This document shows, piece by piece, positions 1 through 7,219 of a DNA stretch of 13,196 bases. The first letter of the stretch is position 1. The number at the start of each line of letters is the position of its first letter. This stretch comes from an uncultured Oscillospiraceae bacterium (GTDB lineage: Bacteria; Bacillota_A; Clostridia; Oscillospirales; Oscillospiraceae): NCBI GenBank assembly GCA_947631215.1, contig CANRKN010000054.1, forward strand, positions 1-13,196, in the 5' to 3' direction. Under the pieces are notes generated by a model. It ran no database searches. It worked only from the letters and a program-made list of their open reading frames with translations, and was not told the origin of the DNA. The position numbers and the translations under genes are program-made.

Positions 1-173
1 CCGAGGGCCGGTGGGCCGCGCTCTATGACGCCGAGGAGCTGGTCATGGCCGACGCCGTGATCTTCCCCCTGTACACCCAGGCCAACGCCGAGATGATTTC
101 CTCCGCCGTCACCGGCATCGAGCATCACCCCTGCGCTCTGAACCGCGTGTTCAAGAACGTGGTCAAGGGCTGA
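1..173 (+). CDS. oppA: Oligopeptide ABC transporter substrate-binding protein, C-terminal fragment
   Basis: Only the last 56 codons are in the window (reading phase begins at base 3, stop TGA at 171-173); the start lies upstream. In the family this is the extracytoplasmic lipoprotein that captures peptides and delivers them to the OppBC channel. The visible tail has the hallmark ending of the SBP_bac_5 (OppA/MppA) family: a stretch reading VIFPLYTQANAEM, where the family typically has a P-L-Y-x-Q-A segment lining the ligand pocket, followed by a short turn and a basic, hydrophobic end (NRVFKNVVKG). The call is supported mainly by this motif and by the four opp genes that follow directly in the same direction. 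The exact substrate (oligopeptide, dipeptide or other) cannot be told from the tail. Confidence 0.85.
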   Translation, partial: EGRWAALYDAEELVMADAVIFPLYTQANAEMISSAVTGIEHHPCALNRVFKNVVKG

Positions 174-197
174 AACCTGACCTAAAGCATTGACTCT

Positions 198-235
198 GGC
201 CGCGCCGAAGCGCAGAACTTTGGCGCGGCCTTTCC
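198..235 (+). terminator. Hairpin between oppA and oppB (partial terminator or attenuator)
   Basis: The arms GGCCGCGCC (198-206) and GGCGCGGCC (222-230) are perfectly complementary. The stem continues inward with GAAG (207-210) against CTTT (218-221), including one G-U pair, giving 13 bp with a 7-base loop. A short TTT follows. The T-run is weak, so full termination is unlikely. A stem at this place, after the binding-protein gene of an ABC operon, commonly lets the binding protein be made in excess over the permeases; that role is inferred here. Confidence 0.55.
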
Positions 236-253
236 ATTATCGAGGAGGCTACC

Positions 254-1189
254 GTGAAAAAATACACGTTAAAACGGCTGCTGACATCCCTGTTCACATT
301 GCTGGCGATATTGCTGGTGCTGTTCATCCTGATGCAGCTCATGCCCGGCTCTCCCTTCAACGACGAGAAGCTGAACGACGACCAGCGGGCGGCCCTGTAC
401 GCCAAGTACGGCCTGGACCAGCCGGTGCTGGTGCAGTTTTTCCGCTACGTGGGCAACATGCTCAAGGGCGATTACGGCGTCAGCTATAACATATCCAAGA
501 ACACGCCCATCTCCCAGCTCATCCAGACCCGCCTGCCCATCTCCATCGGCATCGGCGGTGCGGCGGTGGCCCTGGGGGCCGTGATGGGGCTGATACTGGG
601 CCTCATCGCCGCGCTGAAGCACGGCACGTTCTGGGATACCATCGCCACCATCATCTCCGTCATCGGCGTGTCCGTGCCCTCCTATGTGTTCGCCCTGGGC
701 CTCTCCTATACGCTGGGGTTCCGTATGCAGTGGTTCCCCATGCTCTATAACGCGCAGCTGGCCACCCAGTCCAGCGTGCTGCCCAGCATAGCATTATCCA
801 TGTTCACCATGGCCTCCATCGCCCGGTTCACCCGGACGGAGATGCTGGAGGTGCTGGACAGCGACTACATGCTCCTGGCCGAGAGCAAGGGCATCTCCGG
901 CCCGGCGCTCATCTTCCGCCATGCCCTGCGCAACGCGCTCATCCCCATCATCACCGTGCTGGCCCCCCTGATCGTGGACCTGATGACCGGCTCGCTGGTG
1001 GTGGAGAAGATATTCGCCATCCCCGGCGTGGGCAGCCTTCTTGTCAACGCCATCCAATCCAACGACTATAATGTTGTCATCTCTCTGAGTTTCATCTACT
1101 CAGCTATGTATATTGCCATCATGCTGGTGGTGGACATCCTCTACGGCGTCATCGACCCCCGCATCCGACTGGCAAAGGAGGGCGACTGA
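254..1189 (+). CDS. oppB: Oligopeptide ABC transporter permease OppB
   Basis: This 311-residue integral membrane protein is one half of the translocation channel of a peptide importer. It starts with GTG, well placed after a GAGGAGG ribosome site at 242-248. A hydrophobic segment at about 10-30 is followed by the extracytoplasmic region usual for OppB/DppB (G33, then LDQPVLVQFFRYVGNML at about 54-70). Further membrane segments lie at about 98-120, 131-155, 176-191, 225-247 and 279-299. The cytoplasmic coupling (EAA) loop is at about 209-228, with E210, the central G213 and the R-H-A-L-R-N-A signature that docks on the ATPases. The length is normal for the family. The stop lies one base before the oppC start, and the gene follows oppA after an intergenic hairpin. 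The family is certain; calling it opp rather than dpp or app is by context. Confidence 0.93.
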   Translation: MKKYTLKRLLTSLFTLLAILLVLFILMQLMPGSPFNDEKLNDDQRAALYAKYGLDQPVLVQFFRYVGNMLKGDYGVSYNISKNTPISQLIQTRLPISIGIGGAAVALGAVMGLILGLIAALKHGTFWDTIATIISVIGVSVPSYVFALGLSYTLGFRMQWFPMLYNAQLATQSSVLPSIALSMFTMASIARFTRTEMLEVLDSDYMLLAESKGISGPALIFRHALRNALIPIITVLAPLIVDLMTGSLVVEKIFAIPGVGSLLVNAIQSNDYNVVISLSFIYSAMYIAIMLVVDILYGVIDPRIRLAKEGD

Positions 1190-1190
1190 A

Positions 1191-2252
1191 ATGGCAAAGA
1201 CAAAGACCCCGGCCATGGCCGCCGTGCCCTATGTGCCTGTGGCGGAGGACTTCGTCCTCAAAAACGCCTCCGGGGAGCTGGCCCTGGACGCCAACTTCGC
1301 CTCCCAGAGCTTCTGGAAGGACGTCACCATCCGCTTCTTCCGCAAAAAGAGCGCCGTCATCGGCATGGTGCTCATCATCTTCATCACGATTCTCGCCATC
1401 GTGGGCCCGGGCATGAACGCCTATACCTACTCCGGCCAGGAGCTGACGCAGAAAAACCTGGCGCCCCGTGTGGCGGCGCTGGAGAAGCTCGGCATCTTCG
1501 ACGGCACCGAGACCATGCGCACCACCACCGGCTCCAAGACCGTGAACAACTACATCGAAAAGGGCCTGGAGGACGTGTACTACTGGTTCGGCAGCGACAA
1601 CTTCGGCCGGGACATCTGGACCCGCACCTGGTCCGGCACCCGGGTCAGCCTCATCATCGCCGCTGCCGCCACCCTCATCGACATGATCATCGGCATGAGC
1701 TACGGCCTCATCTCCGGCTACTTCGGCGGCAAGGTGGATATGCTCATGCAGCGGTTTCTGGAGATCATGAACGGCATCCCCCGGCTCGTCATCGTGACGC
1801 TGCTGCTGCTGGTGCTGGAGCCGGGCATGCTCACCATTATCTTCGCCCTGATGCTCACCGAGTGGGTGGGCATGAGCCGCATCGCCCGGGCGGAGATGCT
1901 CAAATTAAAGGAGCAGGAGTTCGTCCTGGCCTCCCGGACCCTGGGCGCGGGCAAGTTCTTCATCATATTCAAAGAAATACTGCCCAACATCATCGGGCCC
2001 ATCATCACCCAGGTGATGTTCTCCATCCCCACCGCCATTTTCACGGAGGCGTTCCTCAGCTTCGTGGGCCTGGGCATCCCTGTGCCCCGGTGCTCCCTGG
2101 GCTCGCTCATCTCCGAGGGCTACAACAGCTTCACCACCCACCCCTTCCAGATCATCCCGCCGGTGGTGGTCATGGCCCTTTTGATGTTCAGCTTCAACCT
2201 GGTGGCCGACGGCCTGCGGGAGGCCCTGGACCCCAAGATGAAGGAAATGTGA
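1191..2252 (+). CDS. oppC: Oligopeptide ABC transporter permease OppC
   Basis: This 353-residue protein is the second channel subunit. I take ATG 1191 as the start because AAAGGAGG at 1174-1181 sits 9 bases upstream and the sequence from here reads like OppC, while an upstream in-frame ATG at 1113 would add a tryptophan- and serine-rich stretch that only shadows the end of oppB. An N-terminal cytoplasmic region with the basic patch RFFRKK (48-53) precedes the first membrane segment (about 54-74). An extracytoplasmic stretch of about 60 residues follows, ending in GSDNFGRDIWTR (134-145), the conserved G-[ST]-D-x-x-G-R-D motif of OppC/DppC. The EAA coupling loop is at about 246-265 (ASRTLGAG, then EILPNIIGP). 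The conserved C-terminal motifs AFLSFVGLGIP and DGLREALDP are present. Translation is probably coupled to oppB, one base away. Confidence 0.93.
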   Translation: MAKTKTPAMAAVPYVPVAEDFVLKNASGELALDANFASQSFWKDVTIRFFRKKSAVIGMVLIIFITILAIVGPGMNAYTYSGQELTQKNLAPRVAALEKLGIFDGTETMRTTTGSKTVNNYIEKGLEDVYYWFGSDNFGRDIWTRTWSGTRVSLIIAAAATLIDMIIGMSYGLISGYFGGKVDMLMQRFLEIMNGIPRLVIVTLLLLVLEPGMLTIIFALMLTEWVGMSRIARAEMLKLKEQEFVLASRTLGAGKFFIIFKEILPNIIGPIITQVMFSIPTAIFTEAFLSFVGLGIPVPRCSLGSLISEGYNSFTTHPFQIIPPVVVMALLMFSFNLVADGLREALDPKMKEM

Positions 2253-2262
2253 GGGAGAGTAT

Positions 2263-3357
2263 ATGGACGAAAAAGAAAAGATCATCGATATACGGGACCT
2301 GGACATCTCCTTCAAGACCACCGCGGGCGTGGTCCACGCCATCCGGGGCGTGGATATAGACCTCTACAAGGGCGAGACCGTGGCCATCGTGGGCGAGTCC
2401 GGCTCGGGCAAGTCCGTGACCATGAAGGCGGCCATGGGCATTCTCGCCAGCAACGCCACGGTGAACAGCGGCACCATCCAGTTCAACTACCACCACCTGG
2501 CGGACGGCTCGCCCGCCAGCGTGGATATCCTCAAGCAGGATAAAAAGTGGATACGCAGCCACATCAACGGCCGGCGCATCGCCATGGTGTTCCAGGACCC
2601 CATGACCAGCCTGGACCCCACCATGCCCATCGGCAAGCAGATCATGGAGGGCATGATCTGGCACTACAAGACCCCCAAGGCGGAGGCCCGCGCCAAGGCC
2701 ATCGACCTGCTGCGGGAGGTGGGCATAGACGATCCGGAAAAGCGGATGAAGAACTACCCCCACCAGCTCTCCGGCGGCATGCGCCAGCGGGTGGTCATCG
2801 CCATCGCCCTTAGCTGCGACCCGGACCTTCTCATATGCGACGAGCCCACCACGGCGCTGGACGTGACCATCCAGGCCAAGATCATCGAGCTCATCCGCAG
2901 GCTCCAGAAGGAGCGGGGCATCTCCGTCATCTACATCACCCATGACCTGGGCGTGGTGGCGAAGGTGGCGGACTACGTGAACGTGATGTACGCGGGCAAG
3001 ATCGTGGAGAAGGGCACCATCAACGAGATATTCTACGATCCCCGCCACCCCTATACCTGGGGCCTCCTGTCCGCCATGCCGGACCTGGAGACGGCGGACG
3101 AGCGGCTCTACACCATCCCCGGCTCCCCGCCGAATCTTCTCTATGAAAAGACCGGCGACGCCTTCTCCCCCCGGAACCGGTATGCTCTGGCGGTGGACGA
3201 TAAGGCGGAGCCGCCCATGTTCAGGATCACCGATACCCACTACGCGGCCACGTGGCTCCTTGACCCCCGGGCGCCCAAGGTGGAGATGCCCGAGGAGCTG
3301 AAGGCCCGCATCAGGCGGATGAAGGAGGAGGCGAACAAGCATGGCGGCGAACTATAA
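2263..3357 (+). CDS. oppD: Oligopeptide ABC transporter ATP-binding protein OppD
   Basis: This 364-residue cytoplasmic ATPase powers the OppBC channel as a heterodimer with OppF. All nucleotide-binding motifs are visible: Walker A GESGSGKS (44-51), Q-loop Q111, signature LSGGMRQR (169-176), Walker B LLICDE (189-194), D-loop TALD (197-200) and switch H227. The C-terminal oligopeptide-transporter extension begins at the typical IPGSPPNL (285-292). It lacks the four cysteines that many OppD/DppD proteins carry there: the matching places read GD, RN, a VDD stretch and AAT, at about 298-330. A roughly 15-residue stretch between the A-loop region and the Q-loop (about 80-95) is longer than in many homologues. 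A GAGGGAGAG ribosome site precedes the start, 10 bases separate it from oppC, and its 3' end overlaps oppF by 17 bases. Confidence 0.95.
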   Translation: MDEKEKIIDIRDLDISFKTTAGVVHAIRGVDIDLYKGETVAIVGESGSGKSVTMKAAMGILASNATVNSGTIQFNYHHLADGSPASVDILKQDKKWIRSHINGRRIAMVFQDPMTSLDPTMPIGKQIMEGMIWHYKTPKAEARAKAIDLLREVGIDDPEKRMKNYPHQLSGGMRQRVVIAIALSCDPDLLICDEPTTALDVTIQAKIIELIRRLQKERGISVIYITHDLGVVAKVADYVNVMYAGKIVEKGTINEIFYDPRHPYTWGLLSAMPDLETADERLYTIPGSPPNLLYEKTGDAFSPRNRYALAVDDKAEPPMFRITDTHYAATWLLDPRAPKVEMPEELKARIRRMKEEANKHGGEL

Positions 3358-4273
3358 CGGCGAACCTCTATTGCAGGTGGAGGGTCTGAAGCAGTACTTC
3401 CATGTGAGCCGCACCTTCACCGTGAAGGCCGTGGAGAACGTGGATTTCGTCATCTACCCCGGCGAGACCTACGGTCTGGTGGGGGAGTCCGGCTCGGGCA
3501 AGTCCACCATCGGCCGCAGCGTCATACGTCTTTACGACCCCACCGCCGGCACCATCCGCTTCAACGGCATGGATATCTCCGGCAAGATGAAAGCGGCGGA
3601 CCAGAAGGCCCTGCGCACCCAGATGCAGATGATATTCCAGGACCCTATGGCTTCCCTGAACCCCCGGAAGAAGGTGGAGGACATCATCGCTGAGGGCCTG
3701 GACATCCACCATGTGTGCAAAAGCGGCGCGGAGCGCTCCGAGATGGTCCGGGCCATCCTGGCCAAGGTGGGCCTGGCCCCGGAGCACGCGGGCCGGTACC
3801 CCCACCAGTTCTCCGGCGGCCAGCGCCAGCGTGTGGGCATCGCCCGGGCGCTGGTGATGAACCCCAAGCTCATCATCGCCGACGAGTGCATCTCGGCGCT
3901 GGACGTGTCCATCCAGGCTCAGGTGGTGAACCTGATGAAGGACATCCAGGAGGAGACGGGCACGGCCTATCTCTTCATCGCTCATGACCTGAGCATGGTC
4001 AAGTACATCTCCGACCGCATCGGCGTGCTCCACCTGGGGCACCTTCTGGAGACGGGCACCACGGATGAGATATTTGCCCACCCGGTCCACCCCTACACCA
4101 GGAGCCTGCTGTCCGCCATACCGGCTCCCAACCCGGTGGTGGAGAAGCAGCGGGTGGCGGAGGGCTACGACTACAAGACCTCCGGCATAGACTATGACAA
4201 GGGCACCAACCACCTGGTGGAGGGCACCCACTACGTCAAGTGCACCGACGAGGAATTCGCCGCCTGGGTCTGA
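3341..4273 (+). CDS. oppF: Oligopeptide ABC transporter ATP-binding protein OppF
   Basis: This 310-residue cytoplasmic ATPase is the partner of OppD. Its motifs are complete: Walker [10 protein letters not shown] (48-56), Q-loop Q100 in FQDPMASLNP, signature FSGGQRQR (157-164), Walker B LIIADE (177-182), D-loop SALD (185-188) and H215. C183 follows the catalytic glutamate, where proline is the commonest residue in this family. The C-terminal part has the conserved HPYTRSLLSAIP motif (250-261), then a tail with GYDY and GTHYV instead of a cysteine-containing end. The start ATG lies inside the end of oppD (17-base overlap) after AAGGAGGAGG at about 3322-3331, which implies translational coupling and equal dosing of the two ATPases. 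This is the last opp gene in the window; a convergent gene follows. Confidence 0.95.
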   Translation: MAANYNGEPLLQVEGLKQYFHVSRTFTVKAVENVDFVIYPGETYGLVGESGSGKSTIGRSVIRLYDPTAGTIRFNGMDISGKMKAADQKALRTQMQMIFQDPMASLNPRKKVEDIIAEGLDIHHVCKSGAERSEMVRAILAKVGLAPEHAGRYPHQFSGGQRQRVGIARALVMNPKLIIADECISALDVSIQAQVVNLMKDIQEETGTAYLFIAHDLSMVKYISDRIGVLHLGHLLETGTTDEIFAHPVHPYTRSLLSAIPAPNPVVEKQRVAEGYDYKTSGIDYDKGTNHLVEGTHYVKCTDEEFAAWV

Positions 4274-4286
4274 AAACCGAACACAT

Positions 4287-4320
4287 AAAAAACGCCCCCG
4301 GTCCGATCGGACCGGGGGCG
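4287..4320 (-). terminator. Intrinsic terminator of the 5'-nucleotidase gene
   Basis: A perfect 28-base palindrome at 4293-4320 has 12-bp arms (CGCCCCCGGTCC against its complement) around GATC. Read on the minus strand it is followed directly by TTTTTT (bases 4292-4287), a textbook Rho-independent terminator 33 bases after the nucleotidase stop. On the plus strand no T-run follows (AATGCTGTTT), so it would act only weakly for the opp transcript ending at 4273. Confidence 0.9.
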
Positions 4321-4353
4321 AATGCTGTTTATAGGTTTTGCGTCAGGAGTCCA

Positions 4354-6084
4354 TCACTTGATGGTGATGCGGCCGGCGCCCTCCAGGTTGTCATACCCGG
4401 TGACATTGGGCAGGCCGTCGCCGTCGGTGTCCTCAAAGGCCTGGACGTAGTTGGCCAGGACCATGTAGTCCTCCATCACGTAGTCCAGGATGTTGGTCGC
4501 GCCCTGGAACATGGAGAAGCCGTCGCCCAGGTCACGGAGGGTGTAGTTGTAGCCCGCCAGGTTGTAAGTGGCGTTCACGTCCAGAGGCGTGCTCTCGCCG
4601 GTGGCGGGATCCACGATCATGACGTCCTTCACCCGGTACTCGCCGTCCACGCCGGTGAACACGCCCTTGTCATCCATGGTGCAGGAGGAGGGGATGGAGG
4701 TGTCGATGGTGTAGGTGGCGCCGGAGACATGCAGGAAGCCGCCGATCTCCTCGCCGGTGCCGACGCCGCGGGCGCCGAACTCCAGCGCGTCAAGGATCTG
4801 CTGGCCGGTGACCTGGATGAGGCACGCCACGTTGCCGAAGGTGTGCATGTTCTTGCAGGTCAGGTAGCTGATCTCGCCGGTGATGGCCTCGTTGCGGATG
4901 CCGCCGCCGTTCATGATGGCCATGTTCACGGGGTAGCCGTCCACGGCGCTGGTCTCAGAGAACAGATAGTACAGCGCGTCGGCCGCGAAGTCGCCGGAGT
5001 TGGTCTCCTGGCTGCGGACCAGACGGGTGCCGTCCTCGGTGTAGTTGTTCAGCACGCACTCGGTGGTGCCGATGACCTGGCCCAGCTCGTCGTTGACCTG
5101 GCCGATCCAGGCGGACTGGATCTCATAGACGCCGTCCTCGGAGTTGGCCTCCTCGCCGGCGCGGTGAGCGGCGTCAACAGCGTCGAACAGGTCGGCCTTC
5201 ACGGCCTCCATGTTCAGAAGCTCAGTGGAGATGGTGCCATCGGGGGCGATGGTCATGTGGCCCAGGTTATTGAAGTAGGAGCCGGTCTGGGTGAGGATGA
5301 CGGTGTTGCCGTCCTTGTCCGCGACCTCCTCCATGGGGACCTCGGTGTGGGAGTGGCCGTCGATGAAGGCGTCAAAGCCGGTGGTGTTGGCGATGACTTC
5401 CTCGCTGGTCCAGGGCTTGGACGCGGGGTCCACGCCCAGGTGGCCCAGGCCGATGATCACGTCGGCCTCGGCGGAGGCGGCGTCGATGGCCTCCTGCACG
5501 GTGGCGTACAGGTCGGAGCCGTCCTCGCCGCCGGCGATGCCGTAGATGTAGTTGCCCTCTTCATCCTGGAAGTAGGCGGGGGTGGACTTGGTGAAGGACT
5601 CGGGGGTGGTGACGCCGATGAAGGCGATCTTCTGCCCGCCGATCTCAAAGACCTTGTAGGCGTCCAGGACGTTCTCGCCCTTCACGCCGTTCTCCTCATG
5701 GTAGAAGTTGCAGGACACATAGGGGAACTCGGCCCACTCGATGGCGTTCATGCAGCCTTCCATGCCGTAGTCGAACTCGTGGTTGCCCAGGGTGGCCAGG
5801 TCATAGCCAACGGCGTTCATCAGCTCGATGATGGTCTCGCCCTTGTCCATGGAGCCGTAGGCGGTGCCCTGGACATGGTCGCCGGCGTCCACCATCAGGA
5901 CGTTGTCCAGGGTGTCGCGGTACATGGCGGCCAGGGTGTAGTTCAGGTCCTTGTCGATGTAGGTGTGCACATCGTTGGTGTAGAGCACGTTGACGGTCTC
6001 GGCCTCCGCCTCGGCGGCGAGGGCGGGCGCGCACAGGCTCAGCACCATGGCAAGGGCCAGAAGCAGGGTAAAGAGCTTCTTCAT
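4354..6084 (-). CDS. Secreted 5'-nucleotidase / 2',3'-cyclic phosphodiesterase family metallophosphoesterase
   Basis: This 576-residue protein belongs to the UshA/YfkN-type family, which hydrolyses nucleoside phosphates outside the cell so the nucleoside and phosphate can be taken up. The start is set by AAGGAGG 6-7 bases upstream and by an ideal signal peptide (MKK, then a leucine-rich core, ALAA at 21-24). The metal-binding motifs are all present: D38-x-H40, GDH (66-68 region) followed by QGT, GNHEFD (100-105), H215 and GHSHT (243-247). The C-terminal nucleotidase domain shows ETNSGDFAADA (360-370), NGGGIR (392-397) and GYNYTLRDLGDGF (511-523), which form the nucleoside pocket in the family. 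Near the end is an acidic DTDGDG loop (552-557) resembling a calcium-binding loop, then GRITIK. No sortase signal is seen and C18 lacks a proper lipobox, so it is probably released or loosely held. Precise substrate unknown. Confidence 0.93.
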   Translation of the reverse strand: MKKLFTLLLALAMVLSLCAPALAAEAEAETVNVLYTNDVHTYIDKDLNYTLAAMYRDTLDNVLMVDAGDHVQGTAYGSMDKGETIIELMNAVGYDLATLGNHEFDYGMEGCMNAIEWAEFPYVSCNFYHEENGVKGENVLDAYKVFEIGGQKIAFIGVTTPESFTKSTPAYFQDEEGNYIYGIAGGEDGSDLYATVQEAIDAASAEADVIIGLGHLGVDPASKPWTSEEVIANTTGFDAFIDGHSHTEVPMEEVADKDGNTVILTQTGSYFNNLGHMTIAPDGTISTELLNMEAVKADLFDAVDAAHRAGEEANSEDGVYEIQSAWIGQVNDELGQVIGTTECVLNNYTEDGTRLVRSQETNSGDFAADALYYLFSETSAVDGYPVNMAIMNGGGIRNEAITGEISYLTCKNMHTFGNVACLIQVTGQQILDALEFGARGVGTGEEIGGFLHVSGATYTIDTSIPSSCTMDDKGVFTGVDGEYRVKDVMIVDPATGESTPLDVNATYNLAGYNYTLRDLGDGFSMFQGATNILDYVMEDYMVLANYVQAFEDTDGDGLPNVTGYDNLEGAGRITIK

Positions 6085-6090
6085 GTGATG

Positions 6091-6097
6091 TCCTCCT
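6091..6097 (-). promoter_or_regulatory. Ribosome binding site of the 5'-nucleotidase gene
   Basis: On the minus strand the perfect AAGGAGG ends 6 bases before the ATG whose complement is at 6082-6084. It fixes the start in front of the signal peptide and rules out internal starts. Confidence 0.85.
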
Positions 6098-6130
6098 TAA
6101 AATAATAGGTGTTGGGGCTCTTGTAAACAC

Positions 6131-6159
6131 ATTATAAACAAGCTGTTTCCCATAGTCAA
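6131..6159 (-). promoter_or_regulatory. Sigma-A-type promoter of the 5'-nucleotidase gene
   Basis: On the minus strand TTGACT (complement at 6154-6159) and TATAAT (complement at 6131-6136) are separated by exactly 17 bases. Transcription would start near 6124, giving a leader of about 40 bases that contains the AAGGAGG ribosome site. It lies between the upstream pseudouridine synthase stop (6203) and the nucleotidase start. I see no terminator between those two genes, so readthrough from upstream could add to this promoter. No obvious operator repeat is visible. Confidence 0.85.
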
Positions 6160-6202
6160 AAGGAAATCCAGATAAAGGAAGGGATTCGTCTTTTTGTCGA
6201 AA

Positions 6203-7180
6203 TTATATGGTGTTATGGAAATCGGGAAAGTATTTTTCCACAAAGGGCACTTTGGACACGGTGAACACTTTCCCCCGCAGGCAGTCAAGCGTCTCCGCCG
6301 GGGAGACAAAGTCGAAAGAAAGCCGCCAGGACCACAAAAGCTGCCGGTCCTCCCCATAGCGGCGGTTCATTTTCTCCCGGCCATATTTGCCGTCTCCCAG
6401 CAGGGGAAAGCCTGCGTGGGCCATCTGGACCCGTATCTGGTGGGTGCGGCCGGTATGGAGCCGGCAGGTCACCAGGCTCAGGCCATCCCGGCTTTCCAGC
6501 ACCTTATAATCCGTGGCGGCGAAGCTGGCGCCGGGCTCCTGGCGTGGCTTGACATAGACCTGGTTTTTCACCGCGTCCTTAAAAAGCCACCCCTCCAGCC
6601 GCCCCTGAGCGGGCCGGGGCGTGCCCAGGCACACGCAGAGATATTCCTTCGTGACCTCCCGGGCGCGTATCTTTTCGTCCATATCCCGCAGAGCGGGGGC
6701 GGTCTTGGCGGCGATGACGATGCCGCCGGTGCCCCGGTCGATGCGGTTGCAAAGGGCGGGGGCAAAGCCGTTCTCGTCGGCCGGGTCCCACTGGCCGGCC
6801 TGGTAGACGTGGGCCTGGATGCGGGCGATGAGGGTGTCGGCGCTCCAGCCCTCCGCCGCGTGGCACAATACCCCGGGCCGCTTGTTCACCAAGAGGATGT
6901 TCTCATCCTCATAGAGTATCTCCAAATTGGGCTTGACGGATTTAAGCCAGGCGCCGGCGTCCTCTTTCTGCTCCCCGAAGAACTCCTCGGGGATGAAAAG
7001 GCGCACGGTATCCCCCTCCGCCAGGCGGGCGTCGGGCCGGGCCCAGTGGCCGTTGACCTTTATCTCCTTCCGGCGGAAGTATTTTTGCAGCAGAGAGGAG
7101 GGCATGGACGGGACCGCCCTGGCCGCGAAGCGGTCCAGGCGCTGGCCGGCGTCGTTTTTCGTGACGGTATATTCTCTCAT
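6203..7180 (-). CDS. RluA-family ribosomal RNA pseudouridine synthase
   Basis: This 325-residue enzyme converts specific uridines to pseudouridine, most likely in 23S rRNA. An N-terminal S4 RNA-binding domain (about 12-66; DRFAARAVPSMPSSLLQKYFRR region, then INGHW-like VNGHW) precedes the synthase domain. The catalytic motif is NRIDRGTGG (145-153) with nucleophile D148; the commoner form is HRLDxxTSG, and the N-R-I-D version is one I associate with Firmicutes paralogues. Motif III is LHTGRTHQIRVQMAHAGFPL (241-260), then GDGKYG. I choose ATG 7180 because the reading frame upstream to 7231 encodes nothing resembling the family and crosses the predicted promoter. The ribosome site is poor (GAAAAG). 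The member type (RluB/C/D or YlyB-like) cannot be fixed, so no symbol is given. It is divergent from yceD-rpmF and in line with the nucleotidase gene. Confidence 0.9.
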   Translation of the reverse strand: MREYTVTKNDAGQRLDRFAARAVPSMPSSLLQKYFRRKEIKVNGHWARPDARLAEGDTVRLFIPEEFFGEQKEDAGAWLKSVKPNLEILYEDENILLVNKRPGVLCHAAEGWSADTLIARIQAHVYQAGQWDPADENGFAPALCNRIDRGTGGIVIAAKTAPALRDMDEKIRAREVTKEYLCVCLGTPRPAQGRLEGWLFKDAVKNQVYVKPRQEPGASFAATDYKVLESRDGLSLVTCRLHTGRTHQIRVQMAHAGFPLLGDGKYGREKMNRRYGEDRQLLWSWRLSFDFVSPAETLDCLRGKVFTVSKVPFVEKYFPDFHNTI

Positions 7181-7190
7181 AGCGCTTTTC

Positions 7191-7219
7191 AGTGTACCAT
7201 GAAAATTTTTGGTTGACAA
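7191..7219 (-). promoter_or_regulatory. Predicted promoter of the RluA-family gene, overlapping the yceD promoter
   Basis: On the minus strand TTGTCA (complement at 7214-7219) lies 17 bases from TACACT (complement at 7191-7196), which is preceded by TGG, an extended -10 element. The start of transcription would fall near 7184, only about 4 bases before ATG 7180, so the message would be almost leaderless. Its -35 bases are the same bases as the -35 of the opposite promoter. Confidence 0.5.

Noticed and set aside
1113..1190. Upstream start for oppC
   Set aside because: The extra 26 residues are read from the oppB coding region in another frame, have no ribosome site and do not resemble OppC. 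ATG 1191 has AAAGGAGG at the right distance.
6028..6084. Nucleotidase as a lipoprotein through C18
   Set aside because: The residue before the cysteine is leucine (LSLC), which does not fit a lipobox; a standard signal peptidase site after ALA at 21-23 fits better.
4240..6105. 621-codon open frame on the plus strand antisense to the nucleotidase gene, and similar long antisense frames opposite oppD, oppF, rluA-like, der and the SGNH gene
   Set aside because: Each is in codon-for-codon register with the real gene, where an antisense stop needs TTA, CTA or TCA in the sense frame. Those codons are rare in this GC-rich genome, so long antisense frames arise by default. Their translations have no family motifs, and the sense genes have complete motifs, ribosome sites and sensible lengths.
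6160..6202. Terminator for the RluA-family gene in the gap before the nucleotidase promoter
   Set aside because: Only a 4-bp TTCG/CGAA pairing is visible on the minus strand, too weak to call.
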